A stretch of DNA of 64,000 nucleotides from Streptosporangium canum (lineage in GTDB: Bacteria > Actinomycetota > Actinomycetes > Streptosporangiales > Streptosporangiaceae), in contig NZ_FOQY01000001.1 in assembly GCF_900113865.1 (NCBI RefSeq), forward strand, positions 380,877 to 444,876. Direction: 5' to 3'. Below the pieces are notes generated by a model that searched no databases, was not told the DNA's origin, and was given only the letters and a program-made list of their open reading frames with translations. The position numbers and the translations under genes were made by a program. This document shows, piece by piece, positions 36,624 through 45,819 of this stretch. Within the stretch, counting starts at the first letter, position 1, and the number at the start of each line of letters is the position of its first letter.

Positions 36624-37676
36624 ATGGGTTTTCCCGGGGAGCCGCCGCGCCGCCAGCCGTACGTCCAGCCTGACGCGTCGCCGCCCGCGCAGGGCGAGCA
36701 CTGGTTCGAGCCCACCTCGCACGGGCCCACCTCGCACGGGCCCACCTCGCACGGGCCCACCCCGCACGGGCGCGGCCCGTACGGCCTCGATCCCACGGCC
36801 GCCGCCGGGCCACCGCAGCCCCCCCGGTCCGGGCAGCAGCCCGAACAGCTCCAGCAGCCCGCGCAGCCGGAACGCCGGGCCGACCAGCCCGAACGCCGGG
36901 CCGACCAGCCGGAACAGCCCCGGCAGGCGATGTGGAGCCCCTACGACGAGGGGCCGCGCTCCCGGCGGCCGATCTTCATCGCGGCCGGCGGGCTCGGCGT
37001 GCTGGTCGCCGGAGGCATCGGCCTGGCCATGCTCGCCAACTCCGACCCGACCCCGCAGTCCAGTACGGCGAGCCCGCCGGCACGGGCCTCCGACGCGCCG
37101 ATCCCCAGCAATCCGGGGGGCAAGTTCGGGTTCGCCGCCTCCCGGGCGACCGACCGCCACCCCCTCGGGCTGAAGGAGGTGTTCAAGCGCAGGAAGGTGA
37201 CGTTCGGCGGCCAGAGCTACCTGATGACCACCAGCAGGCTCGACAAGAAGTGCAAGGACGCCGTGGTGGGCGCCAAGCTGCAGAAGGCCCTCACCGCGGG
37301 CAAGTGCACCCAGTTCCTGCGCGCCAGCTTCCGGGACGCCTCAGGGAAGATCATCGGAACCGTGGGGGTGGCCAACCTCAGGACATCGGCCGCGGCCTCC
37401 AAGGTCGCCTCGGTCGGAGCCGGCAAGTCGCGGGAGGAATACCTCAAGGCGCTTCCAGGCAAGGATAAAGTCACCAAATTTCTCGGCACGGGCGAGGCGT
37501 TCGCGGGCGGGTGGAGCCACGGGCACTATGCCGTAATGGTCTGGTTTCAGTACAAGGACGGGCACCTGCCGAAGAAGACCGAGGTCAAGCAGCTCAACCA
37601 GGCGGCTTTCGGAGCCACCGACGCGACGGTCACCCCGGCGTTGGAGTCCCGTTCGCTGACCGGAAAGCGCCCTTGA
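36624..37676 (+). CDS. Proline-rich single-pass membrane protein of unknown function
   Basis: 350 residues. The cytosolic N-terminus (about 1-115) is Pro/Gln/Gly rich and contains two tandem repeats: TSHGP units encoded by a 15-bp repeat and QPERRAD units by a 21-bp repeat. A membrane segment (IFIAAGGLGVLVAGGIGLAM) follows, then an extracellular domain (about 180-340) with two conserved cysteines (KKCKDAVVGAKLQKALTAGK then CTQFLRASFRDASGKIIGTV). The outer domain is clearly related to that of the next gene product (C-x16/17-C, then RASF/RATY). No known family is recognised; a cell-envelope role is likely from topology. Confidence 0.82.
   Translation: MGFPGEPPRRQPYVQPDASPPAQGEHWFEPTSHGPTSHGPTSHGPTPHGRGPYGLDPTAAAGPPQPPRSGQQPEQLQQPAQPERRADQPERRADQPEQPRQAMWSPYDEGPRSRRPIFIAAGGLGVLVAGGIGLAMLANSDPTPQSSTASPPARASDAPIPSNPGGKFGFAASRATDRHPLGLKEVFKRRKVTFGGQSYLMTTSRLDKKCKDAVVGAKLQKALTAGKCTQFLRASFRDASGKIIGTVGVANLRTSAAASKVASVGAGKSREEYLKALPGKDKVTKFLGTGEAFAGGWSHGHYAVMVWFQYKDGHLPKKTEVKQLNQAAFGATDATVTPALESRSLTGKRP
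36711..36770 (+). repeat. Four 15-bp tandem repeats in the membrane protein gene
   Basis: CCCACCTCGCACGGG is repeated three times exactly and once with one change (36711-36770), encoding PTSHG units. Further on, a 21-bp unit CAGCCGGAACGCCGGGCCGA(C) runs from 36864 to about 36917 in roughly 2.5 copies. Both keep the reading frame. Confidence 0.9.
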
Positions 37677-37767
37677 GCAAAGGCTCATCGAGTCGATTTC
37701 CCTCACAGAACCGGCGGGCGATACGGCCAGGAACGCCCATACCCGCATGACGAGCTCCGGCTATCGC

Positions 37768-37773
37768 TACGCT
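37768..37773 (+). promoter_or_regulatory. -10 box directly before the large proline-rich protein gene (leaderless start)
   Basis: TACGCT ends 7 nt before the ATG at 37781; no ribosome site is present. Confidence 0.5.
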
Positions 37774-37780
37774 TCGACGT

Positions 37781-40051
37781 ATGCGTGGCCAGGAATCCGG
37801 GTCCGAGCACGAACGCGAAGCCGAGGGTTCGGCTGCACCGGCGACGCCTCCGCCGAGTTTCGGCCAGCCTTCGCCTCCCGTGCCCCGGACCGATCTCACA
37901 GGTGACGATCAGCCCTACGACCCCTCGGCGTGGCCGGCGCCGGCGCCCGGGACAGCCCAGCCGTGGACGGTTCCCGGTGACGGCGGTGCCCCCTACGACT
38001 GGTTCGCCGACCCCGAGGACGAAGTCCCCACCCCATGGCACGGCTCCCCGCAGCCGGGGCCACGTCCCGACCATCCCGCGTCTCCGGAGCCACCGGGGGC
38101 GTCGTGGCCCGACTCCCCCGGTCCGGCCCCCCAGCTCCCCCCATGGGCCGGCTCCCCTCCCCCCACCGGCCCACCCTGGGCAGGGACGCCCGGCGGCCCA
38201 TCAGGCCCCTCCGGCCCGTCCTGGGCAGGCCCCACCATCCCCGACGGGCCACACCCCGCCCCCTGGACCGGAACACCGGGCCCCGACGGGCCGTCCGCTC
38301 CGCCGTGGGCGGGAGCCGCCACTCCCGCGGGACCGCCGGGGTCGCCGGCGTGGCCCGGTCCGGCGCCCGCCGGGGAGTCTCCGGCGTCGTCCGGCTCCAC
38401 GTCCCCGGTGCCGGTGTCGCCCGACAACCCGCCGCTGTCCACCGCGCCGATCGTGCCCGGGGCTCCGCCGTGGCAGCCGCCTCCGGCCTTCACCGCCGCC
38501 GCCGCGGGCATGCAGGTGTGGCCCTCGTCCGCACCGGACGCCCATGGCGCCCCGCAGTGGCCCGCGGCCACCGGGGAGCCGGTCTGGTCCGACCAGGAGG
38601 AGACGGCCCCCCGTCCGGGTGAGCCCGGTGACGTCGCCGTCTGGCCGCCCTCCGCCGCTTTCCCCGACAACCCGGACGAGAACACCGTCAACGTCCGCAC
38701 ATCCGAGCCCGCCGTACCAGGTCGTCCAGATCCCGCGGGGCCGGACGCGCACGTCCCCGCCCCGGGGCCCGTCCCCGGCCCGACCCCACCGCCGGGAGCG
38801 GGCCACGCCCCGGGCCCGGAACCGCTCCCCGGACCGGGCCATGCCTCCGGCCCGACGCCGGCGCCCGGACCGGGCCCGGCAGCGCCCTCCGGACCCGACG
38901 CCTTCGCTTCCGGCCCGACGCCTGCCGGAGCAGGCCCGTATCCTGCCGGTCCGGCGGCCCCGTCCGAACCGGGTCTTCCCTCCTCCGGGCCTGCGCCCGT
39001 CGCGCAGAACCCGGCATCCCAGCCGGAGCTGATGCCACAGGTGCCCCCGCCATCCCCCGAAACCGTGACCGACGCCTCGATGCCCTCCCCCGCTCCGGCG
39101 GCACCGGGTCCCGAGTCCGGAAGGCCTGCGCTGCCTCCGGCCCTCGGCGACCAGGCCACCCCGCCCGGGGGCATACCGGTGATCGTGGCGTCGCTCCCGC
39201 ACGTTCCGGCTATGCCGCCGGACGAGCAGTCGGGTCCCTCGACCGGGGTCATGGAGCTGCGCGGCCCGTTCACTCCGCCCTCGGCGGTCGTGCCGGAGGT
39301 CGCACCGCCTCCGCCCGCCCCGCCGCGCCGCAGCAAGGCCGGCACCTTGCTGATCGCCGCCGTGGTGGCGGTCGTGGTGGGAGGCATCGGCACCGGCGCG
39401 TTCTTCGCCTACCAGTCGTTCAACGCCAAGCAGGCGGCCGGCGCGGCCGACCCGGTCCCCAGTGCGGAGGAGCCCATCGATCCCATCGAGGATCCGGCCC
39501 CGGCCGAGCCGGAGCCGGTCAACACCACGATGCTCAACTCCGAGAAGACCGACCCGGGCAAGATGACCGTGGCCGACGCCTTCAGCAAGAAGGTGACCCT
39601 GGCCGGGACGACGTTCGTCCGGGTCAAGACCGAGGTCACCCAGCAGTGCCAGAAGGCGGCGGCGGGCAAGTTCGCCAGCGCGCTGCGCAGCAAGGACTGC
39701 CGTCGGGTGCTGCGGGCCACCTACGTCGACAGCAAGCGGAAATACGCCGTGACCACCGGGATCGCGGTGCTGCCCACCAGGGAGTCCGCGGTGGAGGTCG
39801 ACCAGGCCAAGAACCTGAACAGCAACCTGTGGTTCCGTGGCCTGCCGGGCACCCCGGGCACCGGCGCCGAGCGCGTGCACATCGCGGGCGGCTACGCGGC
39901 CGGGCTGGTCTGGGGCCGCTACATCGTCTTCAGCTACGCCACCTTCAGCGACGGGCACACCCCGACGGCGAAGGAGAAGAGTCTCGGCAAGGTCAGCGGC
40001 GCCTTCCGCGACCAGACGGCCAAGGTCGTCGAGCGCCGAGTGACGAGCTGA
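37781..40051 (+). CDS. Large proline-rich single-pass membrane protein
   Basis: 756 residues. The first about 515 residues are low-complexity Pro/Gly/Ala/Ser sequence with repeated GP-W-x-G and PGP-type stretches, predicted disordered and cytosolic. A membrane segment (AGTLLIAAVVAVVVGGIGTG) is followed by an extracellular domain (about 590-756): MTVADAFSKKVTLAGTTFVR, TQQCQKAAAGKFASALRSKD with paired cysteines, RRVLRATYVDSKRKYAVTTG and WGRYIVFSYATFSDGHTP. This domain resembles that of the preceding gene product. Similar membrane proteins of unknown role exist in related genera. The long disordered cytosolic part could be a phosphorylation or scaffold region. Confidence 0.82.
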   Translation: MRGQESGSEHEREAEGSAAPATPPPSFGQPSPPVPRTDLTGDDQPYDPSAWPAPAPGTAQPWTVPGDGGAPYDWFADPEDEVPTPWHGSPQPGPRPDHPASPEPPGASWPDSPGPAPQLPPWAGSPPPTGPPWAGTPGGPSGPSGPSWAGPTIPDGPHPAPWTGTPGPDGPSAPPWAGAATPAGPPGSPAWPGPAPAGESPASSGSTSPVPVSPDNPPLSTAPIVPGAPPWQPPPAFTAAAAGMQVWPSSAPDAHGAPQWPAATGEPVWSDQEETAPRPGEPGDVAVWPPSAAFPDNPDENTVNVRTSEPAVPGRPDPAGPDAHVPAPGPVPGPTPPPGAGHAPGPEPLPGPGHASGPTPAPGPGPAAPSGPDAFASGPTPAGAGPYPAGPAAPSEPGLPSSGPAPVAQNPASQPELMPQVPPPSPETVTDASMPSPAPAAPGPESGRPALPPALGDQATPPGGIPVIVASLPHVPAMPPDEQSGPSTGVMELRGPFTPPSAVVPEVAPPPPAPPRRSKAGTLLIAAVVAVVVGGIGTGAFFAYQSFNAKQAAGAADPVPSAEEPIDPIEDPAPAEPEPVNTTMLNSEKTDPGKMTVADAFSKKVTLAGTTFVRVKTEVTQQCQKAAAGKFASALRSKDCRRVLRATYVDSKRKYAVTTGIAVLPTRESAVEVDQAKNLNSNLWFRGLPGTPGTGAERVHIAGGYAAGLVWGRYIVFSYATFSDGHTPTAKEKSLGKVSGAFRDQTAKVVERRVTS

Positions 40052-40139
40052 CGGGAGAGGGAGCCGGGGCGGGAGGGCGCGGGCCGTACCGGAAGGGTGC
40101 GGCCGGGGCCCGCTCGCCCCGGCCCGGCTGACGCGCCCA

Positions 40140-41192
40140 TCACGCGCTGAGGGTGCGCACCCGGCGGGTCTCCGTGGCCCGCCGGGCCAGCTCCCCGGCC
40201 TCGGGGTAACGCACTTCCTCAAGGCAGAGACCGTGTGCCGGTGCGACGTGCACCCCGGAATCCCGTACGGCCCGCGTCAGCACCTGTCCGGGCCAGTCCA
40301 CCGCGAGGCGCCCCTCCCCGACGGGCAGCAGCGATCCGACGAGGGCCCGGACCATCGAGTGGCAGAACGCGTCGGCCACCACCGTCGCGACGAGGATGCC
40401 GTCCTGCCGGACCCAGTCGAGCCGCTGCAGCTCGCGGATCGTGGTCGCACCCTCGCGCTTCTTGCAGAAGGCGGCGAAGTCGTGTTCGCCCAGCAGGGCG
40501 GCCGCTGCCGCGTTCAGCCTGTCGACGTCGAGCGGCCGGCTGTACCAGACGACCTCACGGCGACGGAGCGGGTCCACCCCACCCGGCGCGTCGGAGACCC
40601 GGTAGGCGTACCGGCGCGACATCGCAGAGAAACGGGCGTCAAAGCCCCTAGGAGCCACCGTAACGCGATAAACCCTTACATCGGGGGGCAGAACGCCCGC
40701 CAGCCTTCTGCGGAGGCTGGAGAGCCGCTCATCCATGTCGTCCGGCGCCCCGGCGTCGGCAGCGGACCCGGCAAGGGCGGATCCGATCTCGACAGAGGCG
40801 CCGGCGGGGCGGGCGACGTCGGCCCCGGCCCTGGTAGAGCGTGCGGCGGCGGACCCGGTGTCGCCCGAGCGCGCCTCGGCGGACCCGGCGCCGCCCGAGC
40901 GTGCGGCGGCGGATTCCGCCTCGGCGGAGGGGGCGGCGGGTGCCCGGCGGCCGTGCCGGCTCTCCAGCGCGCCGAACGCCTCGACCCCCAGATCCACGTG
41001 GGCCACCTGCCCCCGGGCGTGCACCCCCGCGTCGGTCCGCCCGGCCACGGTCAGGACCGGCGGCTCAGGGAGCCTGAGGATCTTGCCGAGCGCCTCCTCG
41101 ATCTCCCCCTGGACCGTCCGCCGGCCCGGCTGCTTCGCCCAGCCGGAGAAGTCGGTGCCGTCATATGCGAGGTCCAGGCGCAGCCGTACCAC
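40140..41192 (-). CDS. truA: tRNA pseudouridine(38-40) synthase
   Basis: 350-residue enzyme that makes pseudouridine in the anticodon stem-loop. The start is GTG with GGGAGG 6 nt upstream ([20 protein letters not shown]); an ATG further up lies in the rplQ terminator. The catalytic Asp is in [53 protein letters not shown] and [19 protein letters not shown] follow. Between HVDL and LAGVLPPDV there is an Ala/Ser/Arg-rich insert of about 75 residues, partly encoded by a 30-bp tandem repeat, so the protein is longer than the usual 250-290. It is the last gene of the alpha-operon series. Confidence 0.95.
   Translation of the reverse strand: MVRLRLDLAYDGTDFSGWAKQPGRRTVQGEIEEALGKILRLPEPPVLTVAGRTDAGVHARGQVAHVDLGVEAFGALESRHGRRAPAAPSAEAESAAARSGGAGSAEARSGDTGSAAARSTRAGADVARPAGASVEIGSALAGSAADAGAPDDMDERLSSLRRRLAGVLPPDVRVYRVTVAPRGFDARFSAMSRRYAYRVSDAPGGVDPLRRREVVWYSRPLDVDRLNAAAAALLGEHDFAAFCKKREGATTIRELQRLDWVRQDGILVATVVADAFCHSMVRALVGSLLPVGEGRLAVDWPGQVLTRAVRDSGVHVAPAHGLCLEEVRYPEAGELARRATETRRVRTLSA
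40837..40917. repeat. 30-bp tandem repeat inside truA, about 2.7 copies
   Basis: Units begin at 40837, 40867 and 40897 with GAGCG(T/C)GC and share the GGCGGA-CC core; the unit encodes ten residues of the ARSGxxGSAx type. It lies in the extra loop of TruA and preserves the reading frame. Confidence 0.75.
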
Positions 41193-41206
41193 GATGTTCC
41201 TCCCGG

Positions 41207-41257
41207 AAAACGGGAACGGGCCCGGCATCTCCCCAGAAGGGGATGCCGGGCCCGTTC
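41207..41257 (-). terminator. Terminator between rplQ and truA
   Basis: GAACGGGCCCGGCATC (41214-41229) pairs exactly with GATGCCGGGCCCGTTC (41242-41257), with CCCC/GGGG extending the stem inside. On the minus strand GTTTTCC follows. It ends 15 bp after the rplQ stop and 14 bp before the truA ribosome region, so truA depends on read-through or its own promoter. Confidence 0.85.
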
Positions 41258-41272
41258 ACAGGACCTGAAAGA

Positions 41273-41803
41273 TCAGGCGTTGTCCTTCTTGGCCTCGGTC
41301 TCCTCGGCGGGAGCCTCGGTGGCCTCAGCGGTCTCCTCGGCGGCCTTCGGCTCCTCGGCGACCTCGGCGGTCTCCTCGGCCTTGGGCTCCTCGGCCTTGG
41401 GGGCCTCGGTGGCGGCCGGGGCCTTGGTGGTGCGGACCGTGTTCAGCGGCTCGGACACCAGCTCGATGACGGCCATGGGGGCGGCGTCGCCCTTGCGGAG
41501 GCCGACCTTCGTGATGCGGGTGTAGCCGCCCGGACGCTCGGCGAAGGTCGGCGCGATCTCCGTGAACAGGTGGTGGACGACACCCTTGTCACGGATAACG
41601 GTCAGCACCTGGCGACGGTTGTGCATGTCGCCCTTCTTCGCCTTGGTGATCAGCCGCTCCGCCACCGGGCGCAGACGCTTGGCCTTGGCCACCGTGGTCT
41701 TGATCCGGCCGTGCTGGAACAGCTGGGTGGCGAGGTTCGCCAGGATCAGCCGCTCGTGAGCCGGGCTTCCGCCGAGACGGGCACCCTTTGCGGGCTGAGG
41801 CAT
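41273..41803 (-). CDS. rplQ: 50S ribosomal protein L17
   Basis: 176 residues with AAGGAG before the ATG. The L17 core ([58 protein letters not shown]) occupies about 1-120. A highly acidic Glu/Ala/Lys tail of about 50 residues ([20 protein letters not shown]) extends it beyond the usual length, as in several actinobacteria. Last ribosomal gene before truA, followed by a strong terminator. Confidence 0.98.
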   Translation of the reverse strand: MPQPAKGARLGGSPAHERLILANLATQLFQHGRIKTTVAKAKRLRPVAERLITKAKKGDMHNRRQVLTVIRDKGVVHHLFTEIAPTFAERPGGYTRITKVGLRKGDAAPMAVIELVSEPLNTVRTTKAPAATEAPKAEEPKAEETAEVAEEPKAAEETAEATEAPAEETEAKKDNA

Positions 41804-41890
41804 TTCGTTCTCCTTGAGAGTGAACCCGCCCCGGCCGTATCAGGTACCGGGGTCAGGCCGGGGAATCGCTCGATCCCCGTTACAGAAAAA

Positions 41891-42907
41891 TCAGTACTGC
41901 TCGGTCTCGACGTACGCGCTGTCGTCGTCGTCGTAGCCGCCGCCGGCCACCGCGCTGGGGTCGAACCCGGGCGGGGAGTCCTTCAGGGCGAGCGTCATCT
42001 CGTGCAGCTTCTGCTTGACCTCTTCGATGGACTTCGCGCCGAAGTTGCGGATGTCCAGCAGGTCCTGCTCACTGCGGGCCACGAGCTCACCCACGGTGTG
42101 GATGCCCTCGCGCTTGAGGCAGTTGTAGGAGCGGACCGTGAGGTTCAGCTCCTCGATCGGCAGCGCCAGGTCGGCGGCCAGAGCCGCGTCCGTCGGCGAC
42201 GGGCCGATGTCGATGCCCTCGGCCTCGACGTTCAGCTCGCGGGCGAGACCGAACAGCTCGACGAGGGTCTTGCCGGCGGAGGCCACCGCGTCACGGGGCT
42301 TCATGCACGGCTTGGTCTCGACGTCCAGGATCAGACGGTCGAAGTCGGTGCGCTGCTCGACTCGGGTCGCCTCGACCTTGTAGGTGACCTTGAGCACCGG
42401 GGAGTAGATGGAGTCGATCGGGATGCGCCCGATCTCCTGGCCCGGCTGCTTGTTCTGCGCCGCGGAGACGTAGCCGCGACCGCGCTCGACGGTCAGCTCC
42501 ATCTCCAGCTTCGCCTTGCCGTTCAGGGTGGCGATGCGCAGCTCGGGGTTGTGCACCTCGACACCGGCCGGGGGCGCGATGTCGGCAGCGGTGACCTCGC
42601 CGGGGCCCTGCTTACGCAGGTACATGACCACGGGCTCGTCGTGCTCGGAGGAGACGACCAGCTCCTTGAGGTTCAGGATGATGTCGGTGACATCCTCCTT
42701 GACCCCCGGCACGGTCGAGAACTCGTGCAGCACGCCCTCGATGCGGATGCTGGTCACGGCCGCGCCCGGGATGGACGACAGCAGCGTGCGCCGCAGCGAG
42801 TTGCCGATGGTGTAGCCGAAACCCGGCTCCAGCGGCTCGATGATGAACTTGGACCGGGTCTCCTCGAGGGACTCCTCGAGAAGGGTCGGACGCTGAGCGA
42901 TCAGCAT
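41891..42907 (-). CDS. rpoA: DNA-directed RNA polymerase alpha subunit
   Basis: 338 residues. The N-terminal dimerisation domain ([39 protein letters not shown]) assembles polymerase; the C-terminal domain (about 250-315: [40 protein letters not shown]) contacts UP elements and activators. Standard place between rpsD and rplQ; a 13-bp hairpin lies in its leader. Confidence 0.98.
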   Translation of the reverse strand: MLIAQRPTLLEESLEETRSKFIIEPLEPGFGYTIGNSLRRTLLSSIPGAAVTSIRIEGVLHEFSTVPGVKEDVTDIILNLKELVVSSEHDEPVVMYLRKQGPGEVTAADIAPPAGVEVHNPELRIATLNGKAKLEMELTVERGRGYVSAAQNKQPGQEIGRIPIDSIYSPVLKVTYKVEATRVEQRTDFDRLILDVETKPCMKPRDAVASAGKTLVELFGLARELNVEAEGIDIGPSPTDAALAADLALPIEELNLTVRSYNCLKREGIHTVGELVARSEQDLLDIRNFGAKSIEEVKQKLHEMTLALKDSPPGFDPSAVAGGGYDDDDSAYVETEQY

Positions 42908-42965
42908 GTGGGTTCTCCCCTTGCGTGGCGACGCCCGCTATTTGACGCCGCTCGAACAACAGCAT

Positions 42966-42995
42966 AGGTGCCGTACGGCGAACCGTACGGCACCT
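42966..42995 (-). other. Perfect 13-bp hairpin with UUCG loop between rpsD and rpoA
   Basis: AGGTGCCGTACGG (42966-42978) pairs exactly with CCGTACGGCACCT (42983-42995); on the minus-strand RNA the loop is UUCG. It lies 10 bp after the rpsD stop, with no T-run, so partial termination or mRNA stabilisation is more likely than full stop. Confidence 0.65.
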
Positions 42996-43005
42996 GCGTG
43001 AGCCG

Positions 43006-43632
43006 CTACTTGGAGTAGAGCTCGACGATCAACTGCTCCTGGACCTGGGTGTCAATCTGCTGACGGACCGGGAGCTGGTGGATCAGCACGCGCATGGCCT
43101 CCGGAGCGACGCCCAGCCAGGCCGGGAACGTCTTGTCGCCCGAGGTGGCGCGGGCCACCTCGTAGGGCAGGAGGTTGCGGGAGCGCTCGCGGACCTCGAC
43201 GATGTCGTGCTCGCGGACGCGGTACGACGGGATGTCGACCTTCTTGCCGTTCACCAGGATGTGTCCGTGACGGACCTGCTGGCGGGCGGCGTCGCGGGAC
43301 TCGGCGAAACCGGCGCGGTAGACCACGTTGTCGAGACGGCTCTCCAGGATCTGGAGGAGGTTCTCGCCGGTCTTGCCGCCCTTGCGGTTGGCTTCCTCGT
43401 AGTAGTTGCGGAACTGCTTCTCGAGGATGCCGTAGATGCGGCGGGTCTTCTGCTTCTCACGGAGCTGGAGCTGGTACTCCGACTCCTTCGGCCGACCGCG
43501 ACCGTGCTCACCCGGCGGGTAAGGACGGATCTCGATGGGGCACTTCGCGGACTCGCACTTCTTGCCCTTGAGGAAGAGCTTGGTCTTCTCCCGACGGCAG
43601 AGCTTGCAGTCCGCACCCGTGTAACGAGCCAT
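43006..43632 (-). CDS. rpsD: 30S ribosomal protein S4
   Basis: 208-residue primary 16S rRNA-binding protein. It has the N-terminal zinc-type cysteines CKLCRREKTKLFLKGKKCES with a fourth in AKC (the C+ form), and the S4 RNA-binding domain (SRLDNVVYRAGFAESRDAAR, QQVRHGHILVNGKKVDIPSY). Located after rpsK and before rpoA, the normal order. S4 represses the alpha operon in some bacteria; no such site is recognised here. Confidence 0.98.
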   Translation of the reverse strand: MARYTGADCKLCRREKTKLFLKGKKCESAKCPIEIRPYPPGEHGRGRPKESEYQLQLREKQKTRRIYGILEKQFRNYYEEANRKGGKTGENLLQILESRLDNVVYRAGFAESRDAARQQVRHGHILVNGKKVDIPSYRVREHDIVEVRERSRNLLPYEVARATSGDKTFPAWLGVAPEAMRVLIHQLPVRQQIDTQVQEQLIVELYSK

Positions 43633-43652
43633 TTTCTATCTTCTCCTGGGCG

Positions 43653-44057
43653 TCAGACGCGACGGCGCTTGGGCGGACGGCAGCCGTTGTGCGGCACGGG
43701 GGTGACGTCCTGAATGGAGCCAACCTCGAGGCCGGTCGCCTGCAGCGAACGGATTGCGGTCTCACGGCCGGAACCGGGGCCCTTGACGAAGACGTCGACC
43801 TTGCGCATGCCGTGCTCCATGGCGCGGCGAGCGGCGTTCTCGGCTGCCATCTGCGCGGCGAACGGGGTGGACTTACGAGAGCCCTTGAACCCGACGTGGC
43901 CGGCGCTGGCCCAGGAGATCACGTTCCCGTTCGGGTCGGTGATCGAAACGATCGTGTTGTTGAACGTGCTCTTGATGTGGGCGTGCCCGTGAGCGACGTT
44001 CTTCTTTTCCTTGCGGCGCACCTTCTTCGGGGCACCCTGGCGGCTCTTAGGAGGCAT
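43653..44057 (-). CDS. rpsK: 30S ribosomal protein S11
   Basis: 134-residue platform protein starting [20 protein letters not shown]. Core motifs: [40 protein letters not shown] and [16 protein letters not shown] at the C-terminus, near the mRNA exit. Normal length; sits between rpsM and rpsD. Confidence 0.98.
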   Translation of the reverse strand: MPPKSRQGAPKKVRRKEKKNVAHGHAHIKSTFNNTIVSITDPNGNVISWASAGHVGFKGSRKSTPFAAQMAAENAARRAMEHGMRKVDVFVKGPGSGRETAIRSLQATGLEVGSIQDVTPVPHNGCRPPKRRRV

Positions 44058-44102
44058 TCTTTGCCTTCACTCCTGAGGTCTTCGGTCCTGCGGCTGCGCG
44101 GA

Positions 44103-44483
44103 CTACTTCTTACCGGGCTTCTTCTTGCCGGCCACGGTCTTCTTCTTGCCCTTACGGGTGCGCGCGTTGGTCTGCGTACGCTGACCGTGCACGGGAAGGC
44201 CACGGCGGTGCCGGATGCCCTGGTAGCACTGAATCTCGATCTTGCGACGGATGTCGGCCTGAACTTCGCGACGGAGGTCACCCTCGATCTTGTAGTTCGC
44301 CTCGATGTAGTCACGCAGCGGGACGAGCTCTTCGTCCGTGAGCTGGTGGACACGGAGGTCGCCGTTCACACCGGTGGCCTTGAGGGTCTCGAGCGCACGG
44401 GTGCGGCCGATTCCGAAAATGTAGGTGAGAGCGATCTCCAGCCGCTTGTCGCGGGGGAGGTCGACGCCAACCAGGCGAGCCAT
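44103..44483 (-). CDS. rpsM: 30S ribosomal protein S13
   Basis: 126-residue head protein contacting the P-site tRNA and L5. It starts [20 protein letters not shown]; the longer frame upstream lies in the leader and is not used. Motifs: [40 protein letters not shown], and a lysine-rich tail. It is 212 bp after rpmJ; that gap holds an 8-bp inverted repeat (44648-44672) but no gene. Confidence 0.98.
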   Translation of the reverse strand: MARLVGVDLPRDKRLEIALTYIFGIGRTRALETLKATGVNGDLRVHQLTDEELVPLRDYIEANYKIEGDLRREVQADIRRKIEIQCYQGIRHRRGLPVHGQRTQTNARTRKGKKKTVAGKKKPGKK

Positions 44484-44695
44484 GGTCGGGCATTCTCCTT
44501 CTTTATGGCGGAGGTCCTGCGCCTCACTTCCCCTCCCCATGCCCGGGGTGAGGGCCCCGGCCTCCGACCGGGGGTCTCCTGCGGGGTACGGCCGTGGGCC
44601 GCCTGCGCAGGTGTGAAGCGCGATTACTTTGTGGCCTCACATGGGTCGAGTCCGCCACCAAGGAGCGGACTCTTGCAAGACCTTTTTTACTGCGA

Positions 44696-44809
44696 CTAGC
44701 CCTGACGCTGCTTGTGGCGCAGGTTGTCGCAGATCACCATGACGCGACCGTGCCGGCGGATCACCTTGCACTTGTCGCAGATCTTCTTGACGCTCGGCTT
44801 GACCTTCAT
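44696..44809 (-). CDS. rpmJ: 50S ribosomal protein L36
   Basis: 37-residue zinc-ribbon protein read directly from the sequence: [20 protein letters not shown], then [17 protein letters not shown]. The CDKC pair, a further Cys and His give the zinc-type (C+) form. It lies between infA and rpsM, its usual place, 24 bp after infA. Confidence 0.97.
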   Translation of the reverse strand: MKVKPSVKKICDKCKVIRRHGRVMVICDNLRHKQRQG

Positions 44810-44833
44810 AGTCCTTATTCGTCCCTCAGACGC

Positions 44834-45055
44834 TTATTTGTATCGGTAGACGATCCGCCCACGACTGAGGTCGTAGGGGCTCAGTTCGACGACAACCCTG
44901 TCGTCAGGAAGGATCCGGATGTAGTGCATCCGCATCCGCCCGCTGATGTGGGCCAGGACCTTATGGCCGTTGTCGAGCTGCACCCGGAACATCGCGTTCG
45001 GGAGCGACTCAACCACAGTGCCCTCGATCTCGATGGCGCCGTCTTTCTTGGCCAT
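44834..45055 (-). CDS. infA: Translation initiation factor IF-1
   Basis: 73-residue OB-fold protein that occupies the 30S A site during initiation. [40 protein letters not shown] and [15 protein letters not shown] are typical. First gene of infA-rpmJ-rpsM-rpsK-rpsD-rpoA-rplQ. It is separated from map by about 2.6 kb of unrelated genes, so it needs its own promoter. Confidence 0.98.
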   Translation of the reverse strand: MAKKDGAIEIEGTVVESLPNAMFRVQLDNGHKVLAHISGRMRMHYIRILPDDRVVVELSPYDLSRGRIVYRYK

Positions 45056-45182
45056 GTCCCTCGCGTTTCACTGATCGGTCGTCTGAGGCTTCGGAACACT
45101 AAGCAGCCGCGACCCAGCGCTTCGATGAGAGCGGCGGTTGCGACACCGCCGACGCGCAATGGTCATAGTGAACCGAAAAAGG

Positions 45183-45188
45183 AGTGTA
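45183..45188 (-). promoter_or_regulatory. Possible infA -10 box
   Basis: On the minus strand TACACT lies about 130 bp before infA, with TTCGCA as a weak -35 at 18 bp. A promoter is required here because the gene upstream is an unrelated sortase. Confidence 0.3.
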
Positions 45189-45240
45189 CGGCACCGGGCG
45201 AGGAAATGCGAAACACCCGGCCGGTACCTTGACACAACCG

Positions 45241-45819
45241 CTACTCAGGATACCCCAGATCCGAGCTGAGATATCCCGCACGGTACGACGCATGGACGAT
45301 TATGTTGTCGTCATAGGAGCGTCTGGCCTGGTCAAAGCTACCACCACAGGTCACCAGACGCAGCCGCCGCCCGCCCGTCCGGCCGTACACCCGATCCGCG
45401 GGAAACCGATCCTTGGGCGCCTGCTCCAGCCGCTCCACCGCGAAGAGCGCCACGGTCCCGTCCCCGCGCGCCACGCCGATGGTGTCCCCCGGCCTGAGCT
45501 CGTCGAGCCGGGCGAACACCGCGGGCCCGGTCCTGGTGTCCAGATGGCCGACGATGACCGCCGAACCCGGCTGCCCCGGAGTCGGGCCCCCGCCGTACCA
45601 GCCCGCGACGTCGGCGTGGTCGAGCGGCGGCACGGCGAGCGTGCCGTCGCCCTCCAGCCCGAGCACCACCAGCGGGGCGTTCACCCCGATGCGCGGAATC
45701 ATGATGCGGGTCGGCTCACCACGGCCCAGCTCCCCCGCGAGCGGCGTCGGCAGGTCCTGCCCGCCGGGCCCGGCCCGCCCGGACGGCGCGCCCGCCGCAG
45801 TGGCCGTCGGCACGGTCAC
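45241..45819 (-). CDS. Class F sortase, possibly with its signal sequence out of frame
   Basis: 192 residues from the first in-frame GTG (MTVPTATAAGAPSGRAGPGG). The catalytic set is visible: His in AVIVGHLDTRTGPAVFARLD, Cys in RLRLVTCGGSFDQ, and Arg in ARRSYDDNIIVHASYRA. As annotated it has no signal. However, upstream codons in the same frame (about 45825-45900) read VRVLLGLTLVALAAGCGVA, an excellent signal or lipobox, with no ATG, GTG or TTG in frame before it. A TTG one frame away would give this signal after a 1-base shift. It follows a surface protein gene, as does the sortase at 15118-15681. Confidence 0.85.
   Translation of the reverse strand: MTVPTATAAGAPSGRAGPGGQDLPTPLAGELGRGEPTRIMIPRIGVNAPLVVLGLEGDGTLAVPPLDHADVAGWYGGGPTPGQPGSAVIVGHLDTRTGPAVFARLDELRPGDTIGVARGDGTVALFAVERLEQAPKDRFPADRVYGRTGGRRLRLVTCGGSFDQARRSYDDNIIVHASYRAGYLSSDLGYPE

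Noticed and set aside
44648-44690. 8-bp inverted repeat followed by six T on the plus strand between rpmJ and rpsM
   Set aside because: The T-run is about 11 nt away from the stem and on the strand opposite to the ribosomal genes, so it is not a terminator for them; no plus-strand transcript is evident.
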